A DNA stretch of 64,000 nucleotides from Ciborinia camelliae. Lineage: Eukaryota > Ascomycota > Leotiomycetes > Helotiales > Sclerotiniaceae. Position numbers and translations under genes: made by a program. The stretch covers positions 411,900-475,899 of the forward strand of contig JANPYM010000019.1 of the NCBI GenBank assembly GCA_025890175.1, given 5' to 3'. Numbering within the stretch: the stretch's first letter is position 1; each line of letters begins with the position of its first letter. Positions 1 to 12,560 of this stretch are shown in pieces. The notes below the pieces were generated by a model that made no database searches, was not told the DNA's origin, and saw only the letters and a program-made list of their open reading frames with translations.

Positions 1-190
1 AACAAAACCACCTGCGAATATCACCCAAATCAACCCCCCCAAACCCCCCATCAAAAGAACCATTTGAGAATGTCATCAAAAATCACTCACAAGAAACATA
101 TGCACACATGAAAGTATGTCGATTGGAATCTCGAAATCCCTTGCCCTTCCTTCAATATATATACTAACGATATCATAGCGACTCAAACCT

Positions 191-1495
191 GTGATTCTCA
201 AGAGAACATATGAAGCATATCTCGAAACCTCCGTCAAATTCGAACAATCACAATCACAATCATCACTACCATCATCACCATCACCTTCACCATCACTTTA
301 TTCAAGCTGTCCTTTGAAAAAACATCAATATTGTTCGGAATCGGTCTTTCGTGGGATTATACTCTGGCTTCAATCGATTCCAGAAATAGATTCAGGATCC
401 ATATCGAAGTGGGCATTCCCATCAAACACAATGGCGGACAATACACCACCCCCATCAGGCTCAAATCCAGCAAAGGCAGATACAAATGCAGGTACACCAG
501 CCCCATCAGGCTCAAATCCAATGGCAATCGATACACCATCAGCAACCGAAATTCCATCAGAAGTATCTATACAAGGAAAGAAAAGGAAAACAATCGTTGA
601 ACCATCTCCAAGTCAATCATCAAAAAAATCAGACCAAAATATTAAAGTAGATGATGCATATTATCGATGCGCAGTTCTTCAACCAAATTCTATATTTATC
701 GAACAAACACAACCTCAGAAATATCCTACTCACGTGGAAGAGTTGATTGAGCGTATCCAGAGTGGCAGAAATGTCGACCAAGAAATCGAAAAAGAAATGA
801 TGATAGATTTGGTTCGATTAGAACATGGCCTGCCCGAAAGCGAAATCGAGACCTTTTTCAAAAAATGGATATTCCCACCCAAGTCTTTTAGTTCTCCCTT
901 CAGGTATGATATTCGACTTCCCTTAAGCAGGAGTACTCTCCCGACTCTCCCGACATCTTCAGACCAAAGTCTCCGTATCAGCCTACCCTCCCCCGACGTG
1001 ATATTCGGGTACTCATTTGATTTGGCATTTGACAAAAAGCAACAAACCCTAATAAGGACCGGTCGCTTATGGGCAAATAAACAAACGTTATGCTATCCAT
1101 TCCTCATTGTCGAATTGAAAGCCGATATCGCGGGGGGGGCAGGGGCAAGTTTATACAACGCGACGAATCAATGTGCTGGGGGTAGTGTTGCTTGTGTTAA
1201 TTTATACGAACGACTCAATTCCAGAGTGGATTCCCAATCCCAAACAAGCGACACAATGAGCTTCAGTATTGCTACGTCCGGGACTGAAGCGCGCTTAAAC
1301 GTAACATGGATTGAAAATGGGGAATATCATCTGTCAAAAATATCAACTTACTCGCTTGGGAACAAAGAGTATCTGCTCTTGTTTCGCAACCATGTATTGA
1401 ATATATTGGATTGGGGAAAGGAAAAAAGGTTAAATGACGTAAAGGGGATAATGGATATCATTGTAATGGATGTGGAAAACCAGAAAAGTATGTAG
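191..1495 (+). CDS. PD-(D/E)XK nuclease-like fungal protein
   Basis: The protein is 434 aa from the first ATG; a start at the Met at base 431 (MADNTPPPSG) is also possible. The first ~150 residues are Ser/Pro/Thr-rich and look disordered. The second half carries what looks like the PD-(D/E)XK fold: SPDVIFGY near residue 267, then FLIVELKAD near residue 304 (the E-x-K pair), then NQCAGGSVACVNLYERL about 20 residues later. This order matches a large fungal family of nuclease-like proteins usually annotated as hypothetical (PDDEXK_12/DUF7924 type). The family match is from memory of the motifs, so substrate and activity are unknown. The stop is followed within five bases by a GGGAGTGGT minisatellite. 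No intron is needed to keep the frame open. Confidence 0.7.
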   Translation: MILKRTYEAYLETSVKFEQSQSQSSLPSSPSPSPSLYSSCPLKKHQYCSESVFRGIILWLQSIPEIDSGSISKWAFPSNTMADNTPPPSGSNPAKADTNAGTPAPSGSNPMAIDTPSATEIPSEVSIQGKKRKTIVEPSPSQSSKKSDQNIKVDDAYYRCAVLQPNSIFIEQTQPQKYPTHVEELIERIQSGRNVDQEIEKEMMIDLVRLEHGLPESEIETFFKKWIFPPKSFSSPFRYDIRLPLSRSTLPTLPTSSDQSLRISLPSPDVIFGYSFDLAFDKKQQTLIRTGRLWANKQTLCYPFLIVELKADIAGGAGASLYNATNQCAGGSVACVNLYERLNSRVDSQSQTSDTMSFSIATSGTEARLNVTWIENGEYHLSKISTYSLGNKEYLLLFRNHVLNILDWGKEKRLNDVKGIMDIIVMDVENQKSM

Positions 1496-1502
1496 TGAAA
1501 TG

Positions 1503-2175
1503 TCATGGCAGTAATGGGAGTGGTGGGAATGGTGGGAGTGATGGGAGTGATGGGAGTGATGGGAGTGGTGGGAGTGGTGGGAGTGGTGGGAGTGGTGGGA
1601 GTGGTGGGAGTGGTGGGAGTGGTGGGAGTGGTGAGAGTGGTAAAAGTGGTGAGAGTGGTAAAAGTGGTAGAAGTGGTGGGAGTGGTGGGAGTGGTGGGAA
1701 TAATGGGAGTGGTGGGAGTGGTGGGAATAATGGGAGTGGTGGGAGTGATGGGAGTGATGGGAGTGATGGGAGTGGTGGGAGTGGTGGGAGTGGTAGGAGT
1801 GGTAGGAGTGGTAGGAGTGATGGGAATGGTGGGAGTGATGGGAGTGATGGGAGTGGTGGGAGTGGTGGGAGTGGTGAGAGTGGTAAAAGTGGTGAGAGTG
1901 GTAAAAGTGGTAGAAGTGGTGGGAGTGGTGGGAGTGGTGGGAGTGGTGGGAGTGGTAGGAGTGATGGGAGTGGTAGGAGTGATGGGAATGGTAGAAGTGG
2001 TAGAAGTGGTGGGAGTGATGGGAGTGATGGGAATGGTGGGAGTGATGGGAGTGATGGGAGTGATGGGAGTGATGGGAGTGATGGGAGTGATGGGAGTGAT
2101 GGGAGTGATGGGAGTGGTGGGAGTGGTGGGAGCGGTGGGAGTGGTGGGAGTGGTGGGAGTGGTGGGAATGGGATG
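1503..2175. repeat. 9-bp minisatellite (GGGAGTGGT/GGGAGTGAT), ~73 units
   Basis: Nine-base units GGGAGTGGT and GGGAGTGAT run almost without interruption, with variants GAGAGTGGT, AAAAGTGGT, AGGAGTGGT and GGGAATAAT. A block of variant units (GAGAGTGGT, AAAAGTGGT, GAGAGTGGT, AAAAGTGGT, AGAAGTGGT) starts at 1630 and recurs at 1873. That is a 243-bp, 27-unit higher-order period, implying duplication of a segment of the array. Because 9 is a multiple of 3, both forward frames stay open (Gly-Ser-Gly or Val-Val-Gly), but this is a by-product of the period. Confidence 0.9.
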
Positions 2176-2185
2176 GATGAATGAA

Positions 2186-2977
2186 TGAGATGAATGGGAT
2201 GAATGATTCTTTTTTTGGGTGGGGGGGGATTATAGATATAGATACTTCAGCTACGTATGTATTATGTTTCAGAGAAAATATCCTGCGTAACTGCGTCGAG
2301 TCGAGTCGTTAAGGGGGGGCGGAAGAGGGGGTTCGAGATTTGAGATAATCAGAACAAGGTGTATGAGCACGACATAAATCGGTAAAGGTATTTGGGGTGT
2401 TCAATCGCTTATGAATCCCAAGCTTCCTACTTCGTCATCTTTTATCAAGATTTGCTTCTCGGATAAGATGTCGAACCTGGAACGCTATTTGTTGTCGACG
2501 GGGTTTTGACTGTTATTCTTTCTATAGACAGTGGTTCAAATTACAAGACAGCGCGAGTGTGAGAAAGGGTAAAGAGACAGCGATAATAGGAAGTTGAGGT
2601 CGTTATGAGTGATTGAGCCAAAGTCGGAGAAGTCACTGCAAATCACGTATCGAATATTTGAAGGAGAAGCACTCCATTGCATACTTTCTGGCCACATGAG
2701 TAGAGTTCGGCAGCTGAAGTGCTGAATGGTAAGCGGTAAGGGGACATGGTCATTTCATTTCATTTTATACGGCAGACCCCTGTTTCATACGGTTCACGAA
2801 TGACGTTAGGTTCTTTAATGATCAGTATGGTACAGCATGAATTCGCTTGCTAGCTAGAATCTTTTTCAACTCTAATATGGTGGAATCTGTTGGTGGAATC
2901 TGTTGGTGGTTTCTACTTCTTTACATAGGAACAATGATGATATAAAGAAATCTCTTTCTTTCATATAATTGAACAAG
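2186..2977. other. Intergenic region upstream of the cysteine-motif gene
   Basis: No ORF or repeat family is evident. There is a G-run (GGTGGGGGGGG) just after the minisatellite and a short direct repeat (GGTGGAATCTGTT, twice) at about 2880-2905. The last ~100 bases probably hold the promoter of the next gene; TATAAAG at 2941 is a plausible TATA element. Confidence 0.4.
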
Positions 2978-3054
2978 GTATGATGTGCTATAAATGTATC
3001 AGATTACAACCATACAAACTTAATCTACTTTTCTTCTTCAGACGCTTCGCCAAC

Positions 3055-4647
3055 ATGGCGCCCACCGACGAGCAACTTCGCCGCGAACCTGGTGCTCCCT
3101 GTTATTATTGTAATTTTCCTACTATGAAACCCGCTCACTGGAAAGCTCCTAGCCCTCAAGTTTATTGCAGGGAATGCGAGGAATGTCCATGGTACCCAGT
3201 TGATCCCCCTACCATTGACCCACCACTCCCAGTACAGTCATCCACAACTAGTCAGGCCCACTTGCAACCGCCAGCGGCCCAAGGAAAGGCTCTTCACCTT
3301 CTCAAGGAGGTTGGTGATCAAAAAGAGCTAGCCAGAAAGCGGGATGCAGCAAAGAAACGTTCAGGGTCGTTCAAATTCGACAACAATGCTGAACACGCTG
3401 CGCGTAAAGTCAGCATCAATGTTGTTGTTCATGTTGCTAAAGAATGCACTGACGCTTATGGAGAGCCAGCAAAAGGGGTAGAAAACCTTCAGACTTTCAA
3501 ACGTGATGACCCTGTTGATTGGAATGTTTTTGCTCGGAGCCGATTACAATTTTGTACGAACTGGAATTGGTGGAAAAGCGAGAATGGAGTCGATGATGAC
3601 ATTTCTGTCCCCTGCTCTTTTATGAGAAAGAATCCATCCCAAGGCAAGGTCGACAAAGGATTCACGGTTCTTACGCCACAAAAACATTGGAATTGCTTTG
3701 GAGATATGTACAGCGAAATATTTAAGGCAAACGAGCCCATCTACATTAGGGTTCCCATTGTCGATGCACAACTCTGTGATCCTGATACGGGCGAACCTAT
3801 TGGGGAGTCTCCAACTGCAACGGAAGAACCTCAGAGAACCAACAGCCCTGAAACCCGCCTGAGAGTAGAGGATCAAGACTCAATGATGGACCTACGAACA
3901 AACGTTAAACCCAAATTCATTTCTCGATACGAGATCTCTAGTGATGAGAATGTAGAGGCGCTTCTCGATCGGCCTCAAAAGCCACCTCGAACCGGAACAT
4001 CTCGCTATCGATCCGCAAGTACTGGACAAGCTCCAAAAAGGCGAGGTTTCCAGTGGAACAAATATAAAGTAAAAGGAAAGGCACAAGGAGAGGGACCGGA
4101 AGAGGCGGAAGTAGTAGATCTTACTATGGAAGTTGGTGTGAAGCCGGAGAGAAATATGAAGAAGGAAGACGCTGTGAAGGGAAAGGATGGTGTGAAGGAG
4201 GAGCAGGAGCGCTTTGATATGGATATTTGGGATAGAACAGGAAGTCGTCCAGTATTGAAGGAGATATCGCCAATGACGGGTGAATTGGAGGGCGCCAAAG
4301 TACCGCAAGCCTCCCAACGACGACGATCTACCGGCTTTGGGCCCAGGCCAGACGATAGACCTCTACCCTTTTCAATCCCAAAGAAAAACCAATCCAAATC
4401 ATCCAAAAGAGAACCACCACTACCGAAAGCTCCTAAGACGCCGCCCCTTCAAGGACCCAAGCGTGATCCAATGTTCTCTCCAGATGAGTTGAACATCCCA
4501 GATTTTAAGAGGCCTCGTCGGAGATCTACCCGTGAATGGGATGATGTTCAGGAAGAAGATATTGATGAGGAAGATATTGATTTGCAGAAAGTCTTTGATC
4601 AAGAGCATGAAAAAGAGTGGATTAGAAAGGCATTTAGAATAGCATAG
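3055..4647 (+). CDS. Unknown protein with N-terminal cysteine motif and acidic C-terminus
   Basis: I place the start at the ATG at 3055 (MAPTDEQLRR, 530 aa). The ORF is open from 2980, but bases 2978-3041 have the form of a 5' UTR intron (donor GTATGA, pyrimidine-rich CTTCTTCAG acceptor). Residues 16-44 hold C-x2-C-x18-C-x2-C-x2-C, a possible metal site. Residues ~110-250 are Trp- and Cys-containing and likely folded (NWNWWKSENG). From ~270 onward the chain is Pro/Lys/Arg-rich and low complexity with several basic clusters, ending in an acidic stretch (EEDIDEEDID) and a short helix. I do not recognise the family; a nuclear or chromatin role would fit the basic/acidic tail but is only inference. 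It converges tail-to-tail with the H3 variant, 13 bases between the two stops. Confidence 0.65.
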   Translation: MAPTDEQLRREPGAPCYYCNFPTMKPAHWKAPSPQVYCRECEECPWYPVDPPTIDPPLPVQSSTTSQAHLQPPAAQGKALHLLKEVGDQKELARKRDAAKKRSGSFKFDNNAEHAARKVSINVVVHVAKECTDAYGEPAKGVENLQTFKRDDPVDWNVFARSRLQFCTNWNWWKSENGVDDDISVPCSFMRKNPSQGKVDKGFTVLTPQKHWNCFGDMYSEIFKANEPIYIRVPIVDAQLCDPDTGEPIGESPTATEEPQRTNSPETRLRVEDQDSMMDLRTNVKPKFISRYEISSDENVEALLDRPQKPPRTGTSRYRSASTGQAPKRRGFQWNKYKVKGKAQGEGPEEAEVVDLTMEVGVKPERNMKKEDAVKGKDGVKEEQERFDMDIWDRTGSRPVLKEISPMTGELEGAKVPQASQRRRSTGFGPRPDDRPLPFSIPKKNQSKSSKREPPLPKAPKTPPLQGPKRDPMFSPDELNIPDFKRPRRRSTREWDDVQEEDIDEEDIDLQKVFDQEHEKEWIRKAFRIA

Positions 4648-4660
4648 CCAAAATAAACTA

Positions 4661-5259
4661 CTACTCCCCTCCAGGAATTTTGGCTCCAGTCATTCTGTGT
4701 CGCAGGGTTTGAACTAGATGCATATCTTTTAGCATCACTGTGATTCTTTTACAATGAAAAGCGCATAGTTGTGCTACTAAAAATAATTAGGGTATTGCGG
4801 TATTTGGCAGTACATTGAAAACTCACTCTCAAATTCAGAAATTAGAAATGCTTCTACAGCCTCTTGGAGAGCTGCAACGGCAGATAGTTGAATCCGATTG
4901 ACACCTTGGGAACTCTTCAGATCAACCACAAGTTCGTGAACAAGCCTGGCAAAAGTGGTTCTTGGTAATAGTAATTCATGCGCCCCTTGGATACGTCTAA
5001 TCTCGCGCAATGCAACAGCTATAGATATATTAGATATTTTACCCTAATCTTTACCCTAATCGCGTTGAAACTTACTTCCTGGCTTGTATTGACGAGCTCT
5101 TTTAACTAGACCAGCCCTAGCACTGGAATTCCGACTTGGAAGAGTCTTCCGAGGAGCTTTGCCTGATACTGTTCGCCTCTTGCCTCCTTTTGATCCTCTC
5201 GCCTTAGATGGTTTTCTTTTGGGCCACCCCAGCTTTGAATGCACGTTTTTCGCCCTCAT
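4661..5259 (-). CDS. Divergent histone H3 variant, CENP-A (CenH3)-like
   Basis: Three exons join in frame: 5259-5076, 5018-4827 and 4776-4661 (492 bases, 163 aa). Introns are 57 and 50 bases with donors GTAAGT and GTGAGT and acceptors TATAG and TTTAG. The tail has an H3-like KAPRKTL followed by RQYKPGTVALREIRR, the conserved H3 entry to helix alpha-N. Helix 1 (FARLVHEL), helix 2 (AALQEAVEAFLISEFE) and helix 3 (LCAFHCKRITVMLKDMHLV) follow in order. Loop 1 between helices 1 and 2 is three residues longer than in canonical H3, and canonical H3 normally ends in RRIRGE while this ends in an extra basic/Gly tail. A long loop 1 is the usual mark of centromeric H3. The sequence is unusually diverged (FHCKR for IHAKR, LVQTLRH for LARRIRG), so it could be a second, non-centromeric H3 variant or a decaying duplicate. 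All splice sites and frames are intact. Its promoter faces the RIPped A+T block. Confidence 0.8.
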
Positions 5260-5279
5260 TGTTGCACAAGTTTACACGA

Positions 5280-8200
5280 ACTGTCGCGTCAACTTAGTAA
5301 ACAAATACTTTATATTTTTCAAAAAACATTTTATAAATAAAAGCAAAATTGAATTAGAAAATTATTTTATATTTAAATACTTTAATTATAACAAAATTAT
5401 TTTGATTAAAAATAATATATTTGTTTAATATTAAATTTGTTCAATTAATATATTAAAACCATTAAATTATATTAACCCCCAAATTAATAATATTTAGTAT
5501 TTAATAATTTCTTTTAAAAGCCTTTTTAATGTTTATTAAGAATATATTTAAAATATTTAAATTTTTATATATAATAAATAATTTAAAAATTTTGAATATT
5601 TATATTGATAAAAGTTTTTGTAAAACAATTATTTTTTAATATGTTTTATTATTTTTATATTTTAAAAAATTATTTTTGTTATTTTTAATATTAATTTTGA
5701 ATATTAAAAGCTTTATAAATATAATAAAATATTGTTTGATAAAAATAAAAAAAGTTTATATAATTTTTGGATATATATTTTTAAAAGTTTTATAATAATA
5801 TAAAAAAATAATAATATATAAATTTTCTTTAAATATAAAAACTTTTTTTATAATATAATTATTAAAAAAATAAATTTAATTTTTAAATATTTTAAATAAT
5901 ATTAATATAAATATATAAATATATAAAATAATATTTTAGGAAATAAGATTTTAAAAAATATTAAAAAATCTTATTTATATCTAAATTTATTAAAAAAAAT
6001 GTTATAATTAAATATTGTTTTAAAAAATATTGTTTATATAATTAAATAAATTTTTTAATATATATTTGGTTTTAATAATTATAATATAAATTTTTTAACT
6101 TTTTTATTATTAATTAAAATTAAAATTGATTTAATAATATTATTAAATTGATTTATAAAATTATTATTAATTTGTATATCAAATTTATTATTTTTAATTT
6201 TTGTTATTAAAATAATAAATAATATTGGATTTCTGAATAATAGATTTTTAAATAAAATAATAAATTTTATAATAAATCTTATAATAAATTTTAATTTATT
6301 AGTTTTATAAGATTTTTTATATAATATAATAATAAATTTAATTAATTTTATAAATATTATATAATTATATTAAATAATTTTAAATATTTTAAATTGATTT
6401 ATAATAATAATTATTAATATTATAATAATTGAAATTAATTTAATAAAAGCAAAAAAAATATATATAATTATTTTTATAATATTTAGATTTAATATTTTTA
6501 TTTTAAACTAAAATTTTTATATAATAATTTTATAAAAAACTTTTTTTATATAAAACTATTAAAATTAATATTAAAAAATAAATGGGATAAAAACAATTAA
6601 TTAATTTAATTTTTATATTAATTAAAATTTTAAATAATAAAAAAAGTTTTAAATTTGTTTTTAATTAAAAAAAGAAAAAAAAATATTTTTAATTTAATAA
6701 TATAATTTGCTTTTTTGTTTTTATTAAATATAATATTAATTAAAAACTTTTATATTAATTTTTTTAATTTAAAAAATTCGGAATATATTGGATTTATTAA
6801 ATAATTACAAATAATATTTAAAATTAATAAAAATTTTATTAAAATTTTTTTTTCTTAAAATCCCCATTTATTATATAATATTTTACTTTTAATTTTTAAT
6901 AATATTATATAATAATATTAAAAATATTTAATATAATAATATATTTTTTTTATATTTATAATATTAAAATCCAAATTTTATTATTTTTTTTTATTAATAA
7001 TACAAAAGTAATATTTTTAATTAATATTTTATTTTATAAAATCAATATTTTATTATTTATTAATATATTATTAATAAATATTATAATAAATTTGATAATA
7101 AGAATAGATCTTTTATTTATTTTGAATTTAATTTTTTTATTAAATTTTATTAATTTATTAATATATATTATAATTTCTTTAAAATCCGATTTATATAAAT
7201 TTAAAAAAATTGTATATATAAATTTATCTTAAAATCTTTTGATTATATTAAATCTAGTTAATTAAATGTAAATATTTATTAATAAATAATATATATTAAA
7301 ATAAAGATTAAAAATATTAATAAAATATATAATAAAAAAAGATATTATAATTTTATTAATATTATAAATATAAAAATAATGGGTATAAATTATAATTTCG
7401 AATTTTTTTATTGAGAGATGATATTAAATAGTAGAATATATTTTAATTTATTTAAGATTAATTATTTTTTTAATATAGTTTATAATATAAAATCTAATAG
7501 TTTTTTCTTTAAAACCCAATATTTCAATTTCAAAAAAGTATTGTATAAATAAATTAATAATAATCTGAAAAATATTTATAAATAAAATTGTTTTTAACAA
7601 ATTTTTAATAAAAATTATTTTTTTATTTTTTATAGAAATGTAAAAAGTATTTAAGGTATTTAAAAAGATTAAAAATAATTTTAAATATTTTATATATAAT
7701 TTTAATATCAAAATTATTTTGCCTAAAAATGTAATTCTAAATTTATAATTCTTATTAATATTTCGAATGCGATCTATTAATTGTTTATTGCTATATTTTA
7801 TTTATTAAAAATATATAATAAAATTAAATAAAAAAAGCATTTTTCTATTTTGTAATTATATAAACTTATTAGATATTATTTGAATTAATAAATTTCAGGC
7901 TTTTTTGTAATATATTTTATTAAACGAATTTATAAAATATATTATATTAAAATATATTTAATTTATTAATTTATTGCTTTTCAGAATAACTTTAAATAAA
8001 AAAATAAAATTAAATTAATAAAATTCTTTTTTATTAATTTTTAATATTAATCAATATTTCGATTTTGTTATTAATAAAAAAAGTTTTTCAAATATTAATT
8101 ATATATTCTTTTTTTATTATAAAAAAATAAATAAATATAAAATAATTTTTTGTTTCAATATATTTATTGTTTTAAACAAATTTTTAATATCTCCGAAATT

Positions 8201-11200
8201 GATTATTAAATTAAGAATTTCTAATAACGATTTATATTATTTACAAAATATATTATTTTTTTTATATCAATTATTTATTTTTAATTTAAAAATATTGAAT
8301 TTAATTGTTTTATTATAAAATTTATAATTTATTTGTTTTAATTTATTTTTTAACAAAATTGTTATAAATACAATTAATAAATTTATAAAAAAAAAATACT
8401 ATTTTTTATATTAAATTTAATTAAAATAAATTAATAATATTTTTTTTTAATAATAATATTAATATAAATAATATAATAATTATTATTTCTTTTATTTCTT
8501 TATTATCGATATTTTAATTAAAATCCTTAATTTCTTTAATTTTATTAAAAACTTATTTAATAATAAATTTTAGATTTATTATTATAACAAAGTTTTTTTT
8601 ATAATACTTATTTTCAATATTATTAATATTATTAATATCAAATTATTAATAATCTTTAAAATCTATTTTAAAAATATTTATTATTAAATTATTTTTTATT
8701 ATAAAATTTTTTGTTATCTCGAAATTCTTTATTATTTTGAATTAAAAACTATTAAAAAAACTTAATATTAATTAATAATCAATATTTATATTTACTACTT
8801 TATCTTTATTATAATATATAATATATATTGTTTATACCAATCTCTATATATTTATATTAAAAATTCTAATATTTAAAGTTTTTTTAAAAAAGAAATTATA
8901 ATTATAATAATATATATTTAATAATAAGATAATAAAAATTTATAATAAAAATATATTAATAAAAATATAATATATATTAATAAATATATAATATAAAATA
9001 AATAAAATATATTTAAAAAATAATTAAAAAATAATATATTATTTTTAAAATTTAAATCAAACTCAAATTTTTGTTTTTTTAATAAATTTTGTTTTTGTTA
9101 TTAATATATATTTATAAAAAAATAAATTGGTTTATTTGGAATTTTTTTTTATAATAATTAAATTAATAAAATTATATTATTTAAAATATTATTATTATAT
9201 TGATTTATATTTTATTAATAATTTAATTAATTTGATATTAAGATATATCAATTCAATATTAATATAAATTTATAATATAATATAATTTAAAAATAAATTA
9301 TATAATTTATTTGCAAAATAATAGTTTAAATTTTATAAAAAAAGATTTACTTTATATAAATATAAATTTAGAATTTTAAATTTAAATTATATTTCATTTA
9401 TTTTTATTATCTTCATTTTTTATTTAAATAAAAATATATTATACCCTATATTTTCTATTATTTTATTTATTTAATTATTCTTTATTATAATAATTTTATA
9501 TATTATTTTTTTTAATATTTTATAAAACTTGTTTAAAATTAATATTGAAATTATATTATTATTATTATTAAATAATAATTTATTAAATAAAAAGTTAATT
9601 ATAACTATACATTATATTTAAATATACAATTTTGATTTAATAAAATTAGAATTTATTAATTTTTTTATATATCAAAATAATAATAAATCATTTTTTTTTG
9701 AAATAATTATATTTAAAAAAAAAATATATTATTTTAATAAAAAATTATAATTCGAATAAATATTAATAATATTATAAAAAATATATTTGCAAAAAATATA
9801 TTTGTTATTTTTTTTAATAATATTAAAAAATTAAGAATTCAATTTAAAAAAAACTAAATTAAAATCAAAATATTAATTTTATTAATAATAAAGAAATTTA
9901 ATATAAATAAAATAATTTTTAATTCAAGATTTACTTAATAAAATAAAAATTTTATCAAAAAAATAATTTAAATCCCTTTAAATAATTTTAATAATATAAT
10001 AAATAAAAATTTTATTTACAATTTATTTTTAAATATATAACAATAAATAATTCAAAAATTTAATAAAAAATATTATTAAATATTTTTTTTATTTATAAAA
10101 TATAATACAAATATTAAAAATAAATTTATTAATAAAAATATTATAATTTATTATTATTTATTAAAATTAAATTTAAATAAATTAAATATAATAATAGTTT
10201 ATATTATAATAATAATAAAAACAAAATATTTAAAATAAAAAACAATTAATTATTTGATAATAAATTTTATTTTCTTTTATATTAATTATTAAATATTAAT
10301 TGTTTTTATTATTATATTAAAAATATATTATAATTATTAAAATATTAAATATTAATAAAAATAATTTTTTGAAAAATAAAATTACTATATTATTTCAATT
10401 AATAAATTATTTTATCAAAAAATTAATTCAAAAAAATTTTTATAAAATTTTTTGATTTATATATAATCTAATTATTTAAAATAAAATAAATTCAATAAAT
10501 ATATAATATCAAAAAAATCTTTATAACAATTTTTATACACAAATATATATATATAATATTATAATCAAAAAAAAAAAGTTATTAAAAAAAATAATAAATA
10601 TAAATTTTTTTAATAAATATAAAAATTAATAATTAATAAAAAATAATATATTCAAAAAAATGATTTTATAAAAATATAAAATATAATTAGTTTTAAAAAA
10701 ATATAAAAAAAAAAAGATAATTATATTATTAATAAAAAATCAAAATTTTGTATTAATAAAAAAACTAATAAAAAAAATTATTATTAAAAATAATAAAGCC
10801 TTTAAAAACAATAAAAAAAAATAATAACATAAAAGTTTTTTTTCTTTTACAAATAATATTTTATTTACTAAAATTTAAACAAATAATATTTAAAATATAT
10901 TTTATTATATATATTAAAATAAAGATTAGTTTATAATAATAATAATTTAATATTAAATAAAAAAATTAATATATAAAAATATTTTATTATACAACAACAA
11001 AATAAAAATTTTAATTTATTATTTTAATTTTATTAATACTTTTAAAAATTTTATATTTTATTTATTTATTATTTATTTATACAATTATAAAACTTTTTTA
11101 TTATTTTATAAAAAAATTTTAATCTTAATTTTTAATTTTTAATTTTTTATTTAAATATATTATTATTTAAAAAAAGATATTTATTAAATAATAATTTTAA

Positions 11201-11566
11201 ATATATTTATAATTTAAATTATATTAATAATAAATTATAATTAATATATATTTATTTTTCAAAATATATCAAAATATAATATTAAATAAATATAAAAAAT
11301 TAAATAAATATAAATTTGTATTAAATATATAACATAATATTAATATAAATAATATTTAATATAAATATTCAAACAATATTAATTTTTATTGAATATAAAA
11401 CGGATTTAAAAAAAGCTATTATTTTTTTTTAAAAATCTATATATTTTATTATTTATTATTAATATTATCTAATATTTTTTTTTTGCTATATTATATTCGA
11501 TTTAATTATTAATTCGTTAAATATCCGCCTTATAACGGTTTCTTAAATCCTCCAATTCCTCTAAGG
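5280..11566. repeat. RIP-degraded A+T-rich block
   Basis: About 6.3 kb consists almost only of A and T, with very few C or G and no credible ORF (the longest frames encode only I/K/N/F/L/Y). The sharp edges at ~5290 and ~11510 are typical of the A+T isochores RIP leaves from old transposons. I could not identify the original element or any LTR pair inside it. Confidence 0.85.
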
Positions 11567-11708
<142 letters not shown>

Positions 11709-11877
11709 TATTGCGATACCAGTGAATCTACAGGGCAGATTCACTGGAGCGTGCGGCCGCGTGCGGCCGGTATGCCCGCTACGCGGGCATATAAGCTCGT
11801 AGATCGATCTGCATACTTTAATAATATACTATTCTTATACACGTTGATATCAACAATACCACCGAGGTGATCCGACA
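11709..11877. mobile_element. Solo LTR, hairpin-rich family C, copy 1
   Basis: A 169-bp segment matches 32737-32916 in inverted orientation. It starts TATTGCGATACC (a G-to-A change from TGTTGCG) and ends GATCCGACA, i.e. TG...CA-type ends. ATTTA flanks both sides, but the host sequence is a TTTA repeat, so the target duplication is not independent evidence. Internal hairpins at 11722-11750 (CCAGTGAATCT arms), ~11750-11765 (GGCCGC arms) and 11770-11790 (TATGCCCGC arms around a triloop) are shared with the other copy. Confidence 0.75.
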
Positions 11878-11894
11878 ATTTATTTATTTATTTA

Positions 11895-12560
11895 AGGGGC
11901 AAGTCTTCAAATCTTTATTTCTTGCTATGCTCGATTTGTAGGTTCGATGTGTAGGCTAGATAGGTTTGTAGGTTTGTAGGTTCGGTTTGGTAGGTAGGTT
12001 TGGTTCGATAGGGTACGTAGATTCGTAGGTTCGTACGATTCGTAGGTAGATAGATTCGATTAGGTTTGGTTAGATACGGTTAGGTAGGTTAGGTAAGCTA
12101 GATAGGCTAGGTAGGCTAGATAGGTATGCGACCGGGATTTTTAGCGAGTCAGTTAAAAGATACGGAGTATAATTATGATTATTTAGAAGCGATCTTTAAA
12201 ATGGTACATCTTTAGAAAATGGCTTTCTATATAGAAAGAATATTACGTAATATAATAATAAAATATAGTACTTTGAAATTGAACTTGATTTTTCGAATCC
12301 ATAATCAAAATTTATAATATTTCGAAAATATATAGATCAATTTCAATATAATTATATTAATTTAAAAATAATAAAATCGTATAATTTAGCTAAAATATAT
12401 ATAAAAAACTAAAATAATTAATAATTATAATAATATTAATAATATTGTATTAAAAATATTTTAAAATTTATTGGGGAATCAGGTCACATGGTTTCCGGTC
12501 ACATGATCAGGGATCACGTGGTAAGCTATACCGCATAGGGTATGGGGGACTAGCTTATCT
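11895..12560. other. Non-coding: degenerate TAGGT-rich tract and A+T-rich tail
   Basis: Bases 11935-12125 are an imperfect GTAGGTT/GATAGGTT repeat, related in composition to the arrays at 20.6 and 24.7 kb. Bases 12190-12470 are A+T-rich. The segment 12477-12550 holds three near-copies of GGTCACATG/GATCACGTG. No gene is seen. Confidence 0.5.

Noticed and set aside
1503..2175. CRISPR-like array
   Set aside because: No spacers; simple tandem repeats in a eukaryotic sequence.
1495..2188. Long Gly-Ser or Val-Gly open frames
   Set aside because: They are the translation of a 9-bp minisatellite with no promoter, start context or non-repeat domain.
3892..4406. Minus-strand ORFs of 133 and 141 codons
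   Set aside because: Shadows of the plus-strand gene at 3055-4647, with no domain of their own.
5280..11566. Possible mitochondrial or plasmid origin of the A+T block, and small ORFs in it
   Set aside because: No mitochondrial gene or tRNA is visible, and aligned repeat copies elsewhere in the window show RIP transitions that explain the composition.
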